From Eurosta solidaginis (Eukaryota > Arthropoda > Insecta > Diptera > Tephritidae), in the NCBI RefSeq assembly GCF_040869045.1, contig NC_090319.1:389809601-389873600 (forward strand): 64,000 nucleotides of DNA. The letters are read 5' to 3'. Under the pieces are notes generated by a model. It saw only the letters and a list, made by a program, of their open reading frames with translations, was not told the origin of the DNA and made no database searches. Each line of letters starts with the position of its first letter. The first letter of the stretch is position 1. Both the position numbers and the translations under genes were made by a program. Below are positions 46,681 through 59,110 of the stretch, piece after piece.

Positions 46681-46977
46681 TCAATCTTTATACCAAGTTT
46701 TTTTTAAATTATTCCATATAATCTTTGGTGGTAGGGATACATCAAATTTGCTTTGGAAATAACCTCTTTTGGAATCCCTAGTAATTTTCATAGCTCTGTT
46801 TCGCAATATCTTATAAGCCTGCCAGTTTTCTTCACAAGAGGATTTCCTCCAAAGTGAATAGCTTTTATTTCTTGCTTTTATTGCCTGAAGTACTTCTCGA
46901 TTGAACCATGGTTGCTTATTTTTATTCACTCTAATGTTCTTAAGTGGAACATATTTATTAAATAGGTAGTTAACCAA
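46681..46977 (-). pseudogene. LINE linker between endonuclease and RT
   Basis: Reads KQPWFNREVLQAIKARNKSY and RNRAMKITRDSKRGYFQSKF, the basic linker found after the endonuclease in Jockey- and CR1-type ORF2 proteins (PWFN..+..+...+++..Y). It ends by frameshift just before the RT frame at 46646. Confidence 0.8.
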
Positions 46978-47129
46978 ATTGGAAAAATTGTCAACCTTTT
47001 TATTTATGTCTGCCTCAAACCAACTGTCATTCCAAGGAAGTGAAGATGCTTCAGCAGCTAAAGCTCTGACATTGATTCCATTGAAATCACTGTCTATTGA
47101 GACGTACAGATTTCCAATGGAATTAGCAT

Positions 47130-47865
47130 TGCAAAACTAAATTATAACTCAAAAAAATTAAGTCATGGTCGCTAACACCTCCTAGAGAAAGCTAATCAAA
47201 AAGTAAGACATTGCTCATGTCAGCCACACAAAATACGTCTAGTAAACTAGGTTTGCAATGGGGTCCGAAACGAGTGGCAAGTTTATTTACAATTTCCAAT
47301 CCTACGCCTGATATGGACCCATTTTTTTCCACAAGCAGATCTACATTTAAGTCTCCACACAAGAATATGTGTTCATAAATTGCACTGTATTTATCGAAAC
47401 TCTTAAAAAAATTACCCAAATCATACGACCTTTTCGGATTATATTCACATGAAACAAGGCAGCGCTCAGAATTATTGAAGAACACAAACATCAAAAACTC
47501 GGCAGGATCAAGATGATCTGACCTGTAAATTACTCTTCCCTGCAATGACCTTTTATAATAGATCACGATACCACCACCGCGTCATTCCTTACAATACAGT
47601 AATCAAGAAGTTCGTAATTACAATCAGCCATATCATTCTGAAACCAAGTTTCAGTAACACAGAGAACATCAATACACGCAGAGCTAAAAACGGGATTTAA
47701 ATAATCAAGTTTTGTTTGACTCAAACTTCTCGAGTTAAAATGACAAACCTGAAATGCAGGATGACAATCACTCAAAATCTTCAGTACTATTTTATTATTA
47801 CATTCGTTAGAGCCAACAGCTGAGCTATTTACGTTCATAAATAAATCCACAAATGTGCGTTTCAA
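47130..47865 (-). pseudogene. LINE endonuclease domain (CR1/Jockey group)
   Basis: Two adjoining frames. 47865-47563: CHFNSRSLSQTKLDYL, then IDVLCVTETWFQNDM (catalytic Glu). 47566-47192: VIYRSDHLDPAEF, VSCEYNPKRSYDL and FLCGDLNVDLL (GDxN). After an in-frame TAG at 47194-47192 the same frame continues LSLGGVSDHDLIFLSYN, the SDHD catalytic end. So the domain is complete apart from one frameshift near 47565 and one stop. It would nick DNA to start reverse transcription. Confidence 0.85.
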
Positions 47866-47884
47866 ATTGCCAACATACTAGAGT

Positions 47885-49400
47885 GCATAACTGAGAAGGG
47901 GTAACAGGAGAGTACATATGGAAAATGATTAAAGAATAAAATAAAATAGAAGGTGCATGTGTCTAAACAATTAGATAATTCATATGAGACTAGAAATCTT
48001 GGAATCAATTCCTAAGTAGATTTGTGGTTAGCTAGAGACTTGAAGTTGTAAGCGTATTCAGAGGACAAAAGCAAAATACTCCGATGGGGATGCACGGATT
48101 ATTGTATTTAGAAAAATGATATGGATGGGATGGCGTGGGGAATATTTCCATAAATTTTCATTCAAATAGAAACTTGAAACTTCACATTTAGTTAAAAGCA
48201 CCGAAACAATGTAACAAAAGAGGATAGTAAAAATCTAAATTATAAAAATTTGAACACTACTTTTATAACGATGGCACCGGAAAATTAAATTTAAATTCAT
48301 CAAATTTATGTCTTTGTTTAAGGACACATTTTGCACTACATTTCATGCGCTTATATAAAGGAAGTGCTTGCACGCCACCAAAAGTGTCTACGTTCACGTT
48401 TTTTTATTGTTAAAGAATTTATTACGTTTGCGCGAGCGCACAGTGGTGTATTTAGCTTCGCTAACTGCAAAAAATTAATAACAAAATGAATTGAACTGCT
48501 CTTTTTCAACCGAATTTTTTTTTTTTTTTTTTTTTTTTGAAAAATCTAAGAAGCAATGAATTTTTTTTTAATTAAATAAAATTTATTTCCGCCAAGCACA
48601 TTATTTGAAAAAATCTTAGAACAAATTCGATAAAATCTAAGAATTATAAAAGTGTTATTGTTTAATGGCTGCAGAACTTTCTTTTGGCATTGATTTTGCT
48701 GTGAATACATTTAAAAAAAAGTTTTTTCTGGAACAGCCACATTCTTCGATTGCATTAAATTAAATTTATTTTTGCTATTAAAAGATTGCTAAGATATTCT
48801 GAAAAATTCTATTAAAAAAATGCTCACAAGTTTTTCTGATAAGTTACATAACAAAAATTGTTCCACACAATATAGTCGTTGGAATAGGTAACACTTTCAA
48901 AATACTTAAGGTGAGAGATCTTCGTGGGGCGTCGGAAATTTATTAACCCATCGCGTGAGCTCAGCGACTGAGTTCGGCAAAATAAGCATGGAATCAGTTT
49001 TCGCTTTTACGTCAAGCTGTAAACATCTCATGAATGGCTTCTATGCTCAAATTTATTTCAAAATGTTCCTTATACTCAAATACTACTACAAAAAAATATT
49101 GCGTTTGAATTTGTGCATCACTGCTTTATATCTGCGGTCTACGGCATAAAACTAAGTTGACGTGTTTCAATAGTTTTATATTTAATTCCAAACTATAAGA
49201 TTTTTCTTACAGTGTTATCAATACATCAACAACTACAACATAGGCATTTTGCTCATTTACTACATGTGTAAATATATATATATTAAGACAGTAGGTATTG
49301 TTAAAATACGAAATAAATTACTGAACATAAATAAACTCAATCCACTCATGTACTTACGCATATATGTACATAGTATTTCTGTATGTATGTATTGTATATA
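47885..49400. other. Possible LINE 5' region and AT-rich DNA
   Basis: 48290-48480 is less AT-rich and could be LINE 5' sequence on the minus strand. A T24 run is at 48515-48538. Nothing else is recognised. Confidence 0.35.
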
Positions 49401-49407
49401 CCCCTGT

Positions 49408-49615
49408 AGTTCTGCAGGTTTGGCACTAGGCATGAGAGTACTCATACCCGTCGTAGCATCGATAACCTCCGTCTATACACATTATTTCTACTTTAAACAT
49501 TGGCATGTCATTGGATGATTGAAAAAATCACACTCTTGCCTTACAGCAAGGGCACCCAGCCACACAATGCAGACTTTTGACTATACTTTTTCTCAACATT
49601 CTCACATTGTAAGCT
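49408..49615 (+). repeat. Dispersed repeat, copy 2 (partner at 2.7 kb)
   Basis: Aligns with 2663-2945 in the same orientation: CTGCAGGTTTGGCACTAGGC / ATGAG, CATTGGCATGTCATTGG, CTTGCCTTACAGCAAGGGCA, CCAGCCACACA, TGCAGACTTTTGACTATACT. About 75 bp shorter by indels. Confidence 0.5.
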
Positions 49616-49619
49616 ATAT

Positions 49620-50730
49620 ACCTTGAAAAATATTTACTGAAGGGGCTTGATAATGTGGTATGAGAAAACGCTTGTCAAATTGCCACTGCTAGAACAACAG
49701 AGATTAGTTTATAAATGCGTAAGAAAGTGAATAAAATCAAAATTCTACATAAAAGCTCTTATCAAGAAATTCAATAAAACCAATCAAAAAAATGCAAACT
49801 TGTTATATATATACTTAAATGTATATATACGTAGGTAAATATAAATGAAAATATATGTACGTATGTATGTACATACCTGTTTCATTGGAACACCCAACTT
49901 TTTTTACTCGTTAAATATACTTAAATTTTAACAATAAAAAAACTTAATTTTAAGCTGGAGTCTTCCACTATGATTACGTCAATATTTTCTAATTTTACTC
50001 AAAAGTAAGTTTAAGTATCTACTATAAAAACATTTATGCAAGAATTGTAAATACTATATAATTGTCACCTAAATACCCATTCGTACATATTTGCGTCAAG
50101 ATTAAGTTCTTGTATTCCTAATTTCTGTTATTTTTTAAAATATCATCATTTTTTAAGTATTTAGATATTTAATGACAGGTTTTCATAGTGGTACTAAAAT
50201 ACTGAGAAAGGTTAAAGAAGACTTGCTTAATAAGTAAATTTACTTTGATTTTTTATTTAAAACAAGATATTTTAGCAGTGAAGGGATTCATATTAGGCTA
50301 AATAATATCAAAGTCAAATTTCTTAGGTCTCGGAAATTGCAAATGCTTCAATTTTGTAAGTCTGCCATTTTTGAGGATAAGTACCAGTTAAAGTCCGATT
50401 GAAAGGTTAGTTTGCCAAGTATGTAATCAACTGGAGCCAAAAAATTGTCTTCATTTTCACCGAAACCGAGTATATTTTTGCTTAATATGGAAAAAGATTA
50501 ATTAGTAATGTCTTTTTATCTGCCCAAGATTTCCTACAAAAATATTATTTTGGACGAGTGCAAAAACATTAAAATAGTCGAATTTTTGAGTGATTGAAGT
50601 TAAGTCTAGTTAAAAGATTCAATCTTACACTTTTTTCTTTAATTTGTTATTATCACTCATCAGCTGATTAAAAGAGCAACTCTCTGCTTCCGCAGGGGAC
50701 AGGAGTGAAAAAGATTGAACACTTTTGCAT
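49620..50730. other. Gene-free AT-rich interval
   Basis: No gene or repeat recognised except ATGT/TACA tetranucleotide stretches near 49855-49880. Confidence 0.45.
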
Positions 50731-50733
50731 ATT

Positions 50734-52235
50734 TTTATACTCAGCTGAGCAGAGCTCACAGGATATATTAATTTTGTTCGCATAACGGTATCCTGTAATG
50801 GCATAAACTAATCGAAATGGATATAGACTTATATATATCAAAATGATCTGGGCGAAAAAAGAAATTCATTTAGCCATGTCCGTCCGTCCGTCCGTCCGTA
50901 AACACGATAACTTAAGTAAATATTGAGGTATCTTGATGAAATTTGGTATGTAGGTCCCTGGACACTCATCTCAGATCGCTTTTAAAATGAACGCAATCAG
51001 ACTATAACCACGCCCACTCTTTCGCTATCGAAAATTTCGAAAAACACAAAAAGTGCGATAATTCATTACCAAAGACGGATAAAGCGATGAAACTTGGTAG
51101 GTGAGTTGAACTTATGATGCAGAATAGAAAATTAGTAAAATTTTGGACAATGGGCGTGGCACCGCCCGGTTTTAAAAGAAGGTAATTTAAAAGTTTTGCA
51201 GGCAGTCGTTGAAGATATCATGATGAAATTTGGTAGGCACGTTACCCCTATTACTGTATGTGTGCTAAATGAAAATTAGCGAAATCGGATAACGAACACG
51301 CCCACTTTTGAAAAAATTTGTTTAAGTCAAATTTTAACAAAAAATTTAATATCTTTACAGTATATAAGTAAATTATGTCAACATTTAACTCCAGTAATGA
51401 TATGGTGCAACAAAATACAAAAATAAAAGAAAATTTCCAAATGGGCGTGGCTCTGCCCTTTTTCATTTAATTTGTCTAGAATACTATTAATGCCGTAAGT
51501 CGAACAAAAATGTACCAATACATGTGAAATTTGGTAAGGGAATTGCTTCTATGATGGTAACTGTTTTCTGTAATAATGGGCGAAATCAGTTTGAAGCCAC
51601 GCCCAGTTTTTATTCACAGTCGACCGTCTGTCCTTACCCTCGGCCGCTAACACGATAACTTGAACAAAAATCGACATATCTTTACTAAATTAGTTCACGT
51701 ACTTATCTGAACTCACTTTATTAGGTATTAAAAATGGGCGAAATCCGACTATGACCACGCCCACTTTTTCGATATCGAAAATTTAGAAAAATGAAAAAAA
51801 AATCCATAATTCTATACCAAATACGAAAAAATGGAGGTAAAATGGGGATTTGATTGGCTTTTTGACGCAAAATATAACTTTAGAAAAACCTTTGCAAAAT
51901 GGGTGTGACACCTACCATATTAAGTAAAAGAAAATGAAAAAGTTCTGCAGGGCGAAATCAACCTCCCTTTTAAAACCCCCATTAATACCTCGAATTTGAT
52001 ACCCATATTGTACAAACACATTCTAGAGTCACCCCTGGTCCACTTTTATGGCGATATCTCGAAAAGGCGTCCACCTATAGAACTAAGGCCTACGCCCTTT
52101 TAAAATACTCAGTAACACCTTTCATTTGATACCCATATCGTACAAACACATTCTAGAGTCACCCTAGGTTCATATTCCTACATGGCGATTTTCCCTTATA
52201 TTGTCTCCAAAGCTCTCAGCTGAGTACGTAATGGA
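50734..52235 (-). mobile_element. GCCACGCCC-type modular repeat, long copy
   Basis: 1.5 kb. TACTCAGCTGAG at 50738-50749 and its complement CTCAGCTGAGTA at 52215-52226 form a perfect terminal inverted repeat (the 12-mer is itself nearly palindromic). A GTCC tract lies at 50878-50899. Cores such as ACCACGCCCAC, GGGCGTGGCACCGCCC and GGGCGTGGCTCTGCCC recur about every 150-200 bp (near 51005, 51150, 51298, 51440, 51600, 51752). The far right part matches 22160-22490 in reverse. No coding capacity. Confidence 0.78.
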
Positions 52236-52239
52236 ATCC

Positions 52240-53220
52240 AGCTACATCCGTTAAATAAATATGGTACCTAAAGGTATACTTCAAATTTGTGAAAAAATGT
52301 ACGGCAAACCCAATAAAGTTCAAAAAAACAATAACTCAAATCGAAAACGGAGCCTTCTTTTTCGTATAGTGTTAGCTTAACTTACAAAGGCCCTTACAAA
52401 CAGAATTTTCGAAACTGCGTGTTTCACGGATTTTTGTATGATAAATTGAAACTTAATCTGAGTTAAAATTTCAAATTGTTAGGATTAATAACAACGAACT
52501 TAGGTCACTTTAAAAAAGTGATATCTGCGTTTTGTAACATTTAATATTTGTTGGTTAGCACCAAATTTAAAATTGCCATTTTATTTACTAAAACGATGTT
52601 CATAGTTAATTCTCGATTTGTATGAAAATAAGTATTTTACTCTTATTTTGTAGATGATAACATTGAAACCCATTTAATGCAAGTATGAATGGTACCGACA
52701 TTTATGATTTACCTGTAAATAACTACACTTAATTTTGAGGAAGTAACGGACGCTAATATTCAAATATATTATTAAGTATATAAGTATAAATACTGGAACA
52801 TATGCTGCAAAATAATAAAATGTGGTTTTAGAATAACCAACAACTAAGGGGAAATAATTAAATATGGTAAAATTAAAACTAAAGTAAATGTGAGGGAATT
52901 TGTGTAAAAAAGTAGTTATATTAAATGCTACCTGTTAGATATTGTACATATATGTATGTATGTACTTAAGCATATTCACTCAACTAAGTGGATTTAAAAT
53001 TGTTATGTACCAATGGGGCTTCTCATGCCAACTTAACCTACCAATGGATTTTGCATCACCATTTTATAGGCAGTTATAAGAAACAATCCCGAAGTTTTCA
53101 ATAAAGCGTACTGCTAAATTAACAAAAAAAGATTTAAAAAGAAACCGAAACAATTTTTTTTATTTCAACGAAATTAGTGATGGTAAACGGATTGATAGGT
53201 TGCGGTGGTATGAAAACCCG
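52240..53220. other. Gene-free AT-rich interval
   Basis: No supported gene or repeat. Confidence 0.45.
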
Positions 53221-53229
53221 CTTATACAT

Positions 53230-53764
53230 TAGACGGGGTCGATTTATTAACCGATATCGCGCCATCGATTTTTCGATAGGATTTTAGGTAGTTCCACTAC
53301 GCATACCCAAAAAAATAATTTTCGAGCCTGCGAAATTTCATTTTGTTTTTTTTTTTTTACTTTTTTCGGCTTTGGTTTTTAAGGTTTTTTTTTATGACCT
53401 ACTAAAGAATTTTCATTTGATTGTAAAATTTTCACCCTGTCCGACCCAAAAATGTCCGCTAAAAAACGTTGGCGATAACATTTTTTTTTTTTTTTTTTTC
53501 AAAAAACTATTATCTCCAACGTTTTTAGGGGACCTTTTTGGGACGGACAGGGTATACATATGAACATTTTTTTTTTGTAGGTCATGAAAAAAACCTTAAA
53601 AATCAAAGTCGAAAAAAAAGTCAAAAAAAATAAAATTTCGCAGGCTCGAAAATTATTTCTTTGGGTATGCGTAGTGGAACATTTTTTTCCTGAGCCCAAA
53701 TCATATCGTAAAATCGATGGCGCGATATCGGTTAACTTAAGTCCATACAAAACGACCCACCCTA
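53230..53764. mobile_element. hAT-type foldback MITE 2
   Basis: 535 bp, almost entirely one long inverted repeat (arms about 250 bp, meeting near 53490). Left TAGACGGGGTCGATTT, right complement TAGGGTGGGTCGTTTT. Shared arm blocks: ACCGATATCGCGCCATCGAT, GTTCCACTACGCATACCCAA and AATTTTCGAGCCTGCGAAAT. A perfect 8-bp target duplication, TTATACAT, lies at 53222-53229 and 53765-53772. The ends match those of MITE 1 (TAG-C-GGTCGATTT), so both belong to one hAT-mobilised family or to sister families. It encodes no protein. Confidence 0.87.
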
Positions 53765-54609
53765 TTATACATACGTATATGGCAAACTTGTAAAAAAAGA
53801 TGTACAATTTTGTAGATTTCGTAAGGCAATGGTTTCGAAAGATATCAATCTTAGACTAAAATAATAAAATTAATAAAAATAAAACCATAAAATCAAAGTA
53901 GAATATTAATTCATGTAAAGTAAGTAATTGCAATGTGGTATGCCGATTAGAAAGAAATTATTTCTTTTTTCCTAACTGAATAATTTTTCAAATATGCCGT
54001 GATATTTGTCGAAAAGGGCGTGGTGAAAATAGTTAGGTGTCACAGTCTATTAAATTTTTTTCCAAACAAACTCACGATTGTCACAGATGGGAGTTTCCAC
54101 CAAATCAGACCCCTCTGAGCTAATAATCTATCTTGCACTATCCAAACACGTTTTCGTGCGTTAAAGTAAGGCTACTACATTACAATTGAACTATTATTTT
54201 CATTTGACGAAGACGTATGCTCAGCTCAAGGTTGATAAGACAATACTCAAGTCTGATGTTTTTGTTTAATCAAGAAGGAAATGGGACAGATTGGACTAGT
54301 TTGAGAGTTAATAATTTTATACTTGTTCTCGAGATATTGACCAAAGTTTGGACCTATATGACCTTAAAATATTTAACTTCAATATGAGAATCACACAAAG
54401 GAGTTGTTCACACTATCAAATTTAGATATGGGAAGATGGTGGTTGTGAGTTTAGTAAGAAAAGTTGACAGAGGTTGGTATGGATATTAGTTTCACACAAT
54501 TTATGAATTTCATAATCTTTGATCTTTCAAGTTTTTGACAAAATTTGTTCTTTAATAACCACCCTAATGTACATTACTAACTGATGAGTAGATAGATCTA
54601 TTAAACTCT

Positions 54610-55190
54610 CATTGTTAGAGCAGTAAAGATTTGCAATCATTTTGAATTGCAATCAACGATTTCCCAAATATGATTGGTTTTTCTGATTATAAAGTTTACA
54701 GTCTACAATCGGCTTGATTGTAAGCACTTCATTTACAATCTACAATAAATTTACAATCGAATTTTACATTTTTTTTTTAATAATTAATTTGGAATGCAAT
54801 ATAATTAATTCATATTAATCATCCGCTTTTCTTAATTTGAAATTATATGAAAACTTACGATTAAGATAGTTTGAACTACGCTACAAAGCGTTTATTTGTT
54901 AAGATTACATGCTCACACTCAGTAACTGTATCTGAAACATGTTATTGCTACATGCATGATTATGATTGAAGATTTTAATTTTTATGCATTCAATGACTGT
55001 ACAATCAACGATTGAAAGAAAAAAGTTATTGCAATCAAACATAGAATTGTTTGTAGATGGTAATTTTTAAAATTATCAAAAATACAACCAAATACGAATA
55101 CAATATAAACTGGTTGTAATATTTGTTGAACTCTGTGATTACTTCCAAATTTCATTGCAATATTTACAGCTCTGATTATTAAGGAAGTCC
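54610..55190. repeat. Candidate inverted-repeat element with AGAGC-GTAAA ends
   Basis: Left TTAGAGCAGTAAAGATTTGC, right complement AGAGCTGTAAATATTGCAAT. Only the outer ~40 bp align well; further in both halves are full of ATTGCAATCA/GATTGTA phrases. Near-identical flanks ATTGTTA and ATTATTA could be a decayed target duplication. Confidence 0.35.
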
Positions 55191-55199
55191 AAAATTCGG

Positions 55200-58100
55200 T
55201 TATAATGATTTGAAAACCAAACAGCAATCAATAATGAAGATAAACAAGAGAAATCAGCATAATAATGCCAGTTTATTTCTAAAATGGGTCATGTGAAAGG
55301 GTCTTATGGTAGATTTCAAGTTTTATATGAATTTTTCTGTTTTTTTTCACCCACTTGGCGAACAAAGAAATCGTTTATCAATTTTTGTTATCAATAAAAA
55401 AATTTTATAACCTTGAGTTGAAACTTGTTATACCTTTATTTGAAATTCCCAAAAGGCTTAGGGGAAAAAATATAATCAAAAAATTATGGTTTAAGGCTAG
55501 AAGTTTGACAAATGTGCAACGAGTATTTAAATGTGCTTTAACTATGAATGGTTTAATACATAATTCATTTTTTTTTCTTTCACAAAGGATACAAAAAACG
55601 GTTTCCTAAAATAATATAAGAAAAGTACTTGGGGAAAAAATATTACAAATTTGTAATAACATCAACAATAGTTCAAAAAATGTTTGCTGTTTTCAAAGGT
55701 GGTAAAAAACGATAAATCGGAGCCCCTTTATCGTCTTGCTTACACCAAAATCAAACCGCAACTCACATACACAGTCAACCGCAAATCAATAAACTAAATG
55801 AATTTCTTGGTTTTGTAGTTATTAATTATAAATGTACAAATATGAGAAAATGATGATTAAACTACAAAATTGACGAATACAAGCCAACAAATTTAAAAAA
55901 AAAAATTTTATAATGTAATGTAAGAGAGAAATCGGAATTCTAAATGTAAACCCTTGATTTAAATAGGTAACACTGCGCAACAAAAAATAATCAACTAACT
56001 AAATATTTAAAGTAAAAACAATCAAAAATTTGTCAATAAATAAAAGCTGTAGTAAAAATATAAAAAAACACAAATAATGAATCTACCATTTCTAATTAAT
56101 AGCTAACGAAATGTAGTAAAGTCCCGCTAGCAAAATAAACAAAAACAAAACAAATGTCTGTTAATTTAAGAACATTTTGTTAACTTTTGCTATTTTAGAT
56201 ATACCGAATTTATAAATACGTATATGAATAATTGACTAAATTCCTAAAAAAAATTAATAAATATAAGTTAGCAAAATATTTAAAGCCGAAGTACGAATTA
56301 GTCTACCAAATTCTATTTAACAATAAGCAAATAAATAAGTAAAATAAAATAAGTTTAACAATCAATAGGTAAATATAAATACTAAACAAATAAAATTGGA
56401 ATATCGAATTGAGAGCATGGTAAAAATTTTGAATTTGTATATTAAGCGTAAGCTAAACTGAAGCCACCAATGAATTGATTTTTAGATATAAAACTTGAAC
56501 AACTAATTAATATTAGATAATGAAAAATACCAAAAAAATATACGGTTCAATAGAAGTCAAATTTATATATCTACCAAGTATGTTTACTAAATTAAAAAAG
56601 AAAATTATCAACAAAAATTGGTATTGCATTAATATTCTTGAATGAGAAAAACAACAATGACTTAGGCGGCAATCATAAGAAATAGCATACCTGCAAGAAG
56701 TAATAGAATTCATGAAACCAACATACATATTTAAATATGTGAAAATTCCTACACGCAACGCGCCTAAACTCAATTCAAAATAAATTTTTCCTCACCGTAA
56801 ATTTTTTATGTATGATGAATCTGTATAATTAAAAACAAATTTTAAATATTCTACTATTGGTTTAAGAAATCGATTTTCTGGGTACGTCATTTATTAAGAT
56901 GCCATAAAATCAGACAGGTGAAGTCAATATTACAAAACGGAGTCGCATTCGAAAATACTTGCACTCATGACTTAAAGTGTTGCTTCTTGGTACATTCTGC
57001 AGCTCTGCACCTTTATTCAGTATCACAAAAAAATACTACATTCATGACGGTCTGCAATTTTAAATGACGTGCGGTCTCAATTTGAATTTTGTGCACTGGA
57101 TTTATATTCTTGATACAGCTTTAGTAACCGGAACTGAATGTCGGGATCTTCAGATTATCGCATTATCCAAAACAAAGGCTTGGTTTTCATTAGGGCAAAA
57201 TGGTTGATATTTAAAGCTGCCTCAAGCTGACCTGCTGGTCAGTTGGTGTCAAACACGTTCCTATTATGTTACATTACTGATTTAAAGTCGAAAGAGCGAT
57301 ACGTGGCCAAAATCCACGCTAAAATTTTGTATTCATTAATTTCACAACCCATTTCATTATTTAACGTTGTTTCACACCTACTTCTTAATGGGACGCCGCT
57401 TGGCAATCGAAAATAAATTGCCACCATGTTATCAAATGAAATTTTGAATATCAAATTTTGCCAGTACCCCTTGAGAAATAGCTATTTTCACTTATTGGTC
57501 AATTTAATTGACACTTTGCCAAATCGGACGGCAAAAGCTTTTGACGTTGTATATCTGGCCGCCTTCATTGATATTGCCAAATTTGTGGTAAAATTTGACA
57601 TAAGTAATATAAAAATAACAATCTTCAGGAAATTACACATTTTCGGGTTACGCAAGAAAAACAGTTAGAGAAAATTTTATTTGAACTGAGTTCGGGCACA
57701 CCGTTGTATTATTTTTCATTGACTAATAAAACGGAATCAAAAGGTATCAAAAAAATTGTAACACCAATGATTTTAGCTATTGAAAGCTCATACGATAAAA
57801 AAAAATCACCCTGAACAAAAAATCTGCACAACTACACATTCACATAGTAGCTGCATAGCTTCAAAATCAAAATAAATTTGACATTTTAGTCATATATCGT
57901 CATATATCGTCAAATATCACAACTACTCGAGGTCCAGCACCATATATCATAAAATACGCATTAAGTAGAAATCGTGTAATAAAAATCCTAATAAAAACTT
58001 AAGAATTAAAAAAAAAAAATTGCGTGACTTCTATATTTAATTTCGTTAAAAACTATATGTAGCTAAGATAATGTAAATATCTTAAATAGTTTCACAATCT

Positions 58101-59090
58101 TGTTGAGATTCAAATACAAACCACTTTTTCCTAAAAAATTACAAAACCCAAAAAATTTGCAAAACAAACGATTTTTACTTGTTAGTTAATTAGTTATGCA
58201 TACATATGTACGTATGTGTGTATGTAAGTTATAAAACTAAGTACTATGTCCACTTGTCATGGACAATAAATTTGTTATATAATTAAGCTGTAGGTAATTT
58301 AAAATTAAAAAAATAAAGAAAATAGTTTGTTGTATACTCCTTTTCAAATAAGATACGATTTACAGAAACATATATCGCAAATAAAGTTAAAAGTAAATTT
58401 CATTACTATTTATACTATGTTCGTAAAAGTATGTGTGTTAAAATAGAACTATATATAGGAGTGCAAATGAAAAATAAAAAATGAATCCCTAAGTATACTA
58501 AAAAAAAACAAAAATAACACAATTTGGAACGACAAAAGAGTTTTAAAATTTATTCTCGTATTAATAACTGAAACTCCAAATATTAAAAAAATAATGAACT
58601 ACAATAAAACCAATATCAATAAATGTTAACATTTGTTGTTTTATTTAATAGACAAGTCTTTTTACTCCCGGTTTCGTATGCGCAAAGAAAAAAATATGCA
58701 AAATTTTCTTGTCTTGCTCGAACAGATTCAGAAGTCATAACGATCTAAAAAAAAGACCTGAAAACAGTCCCCAAATAATTTGGAGCCAGTTACGATATGA
58801 TTCTTAAATTAATCTCAAATAAGTCCCGTACTGACCACGTATATAAAATTACTTATATCTCAATTTATAAGAAGCAAACACTAAACACTGTGGCAAATGT
58901 TTTCAAGTATCACATACCTACACATCTTCGCCGAGGATAGGTGAGGTTGACAATTGGGTTTGGAGAAGCTATATATTGCGCTGGGAACCTGAGATGGTTG
59001 CGCTACATAGCTGTAGGGTTCTTATTATTTTTATTTAACTTTGTATTTTAGTTACTTTGAACCATACATGTTAAATTCCAATTAGAATTT
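55200..59090. other. Long gene-free, very AT-rich interval
   Basis: Almost 4 kb dominated by A/T. ORFs of 60-86 codons lack motifs. 57000-57700 is somewhat less AT-rich but shows no recognisable coding block. Many AATAAA hexamers occur, as expected from composition. Confidence 0.45.
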
Positions 59091-59110
59091 GCAATTGATG
59101 CAATTGATTT

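Larger units (their letters stand above)
45060..47880 (-). mobile_element. CR1/Jockey-group LINE, ORF2 with endonuclease and RT
   Basis: Minus strand. ORF2 can be followed from about 47880 to about 45060 across at least five frame changes: endonuclease (47865-47130), linker (46977-46681), RT (46646-45210) and C-terminal tail (to about 45065). YADD is intact, but indels and stops make the copy inactive. No ORF1 was recognised upstream; the region to 48480 may include 5' sequence. The 3' end lacks an obvious poly(A). Confidence 0.85.
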
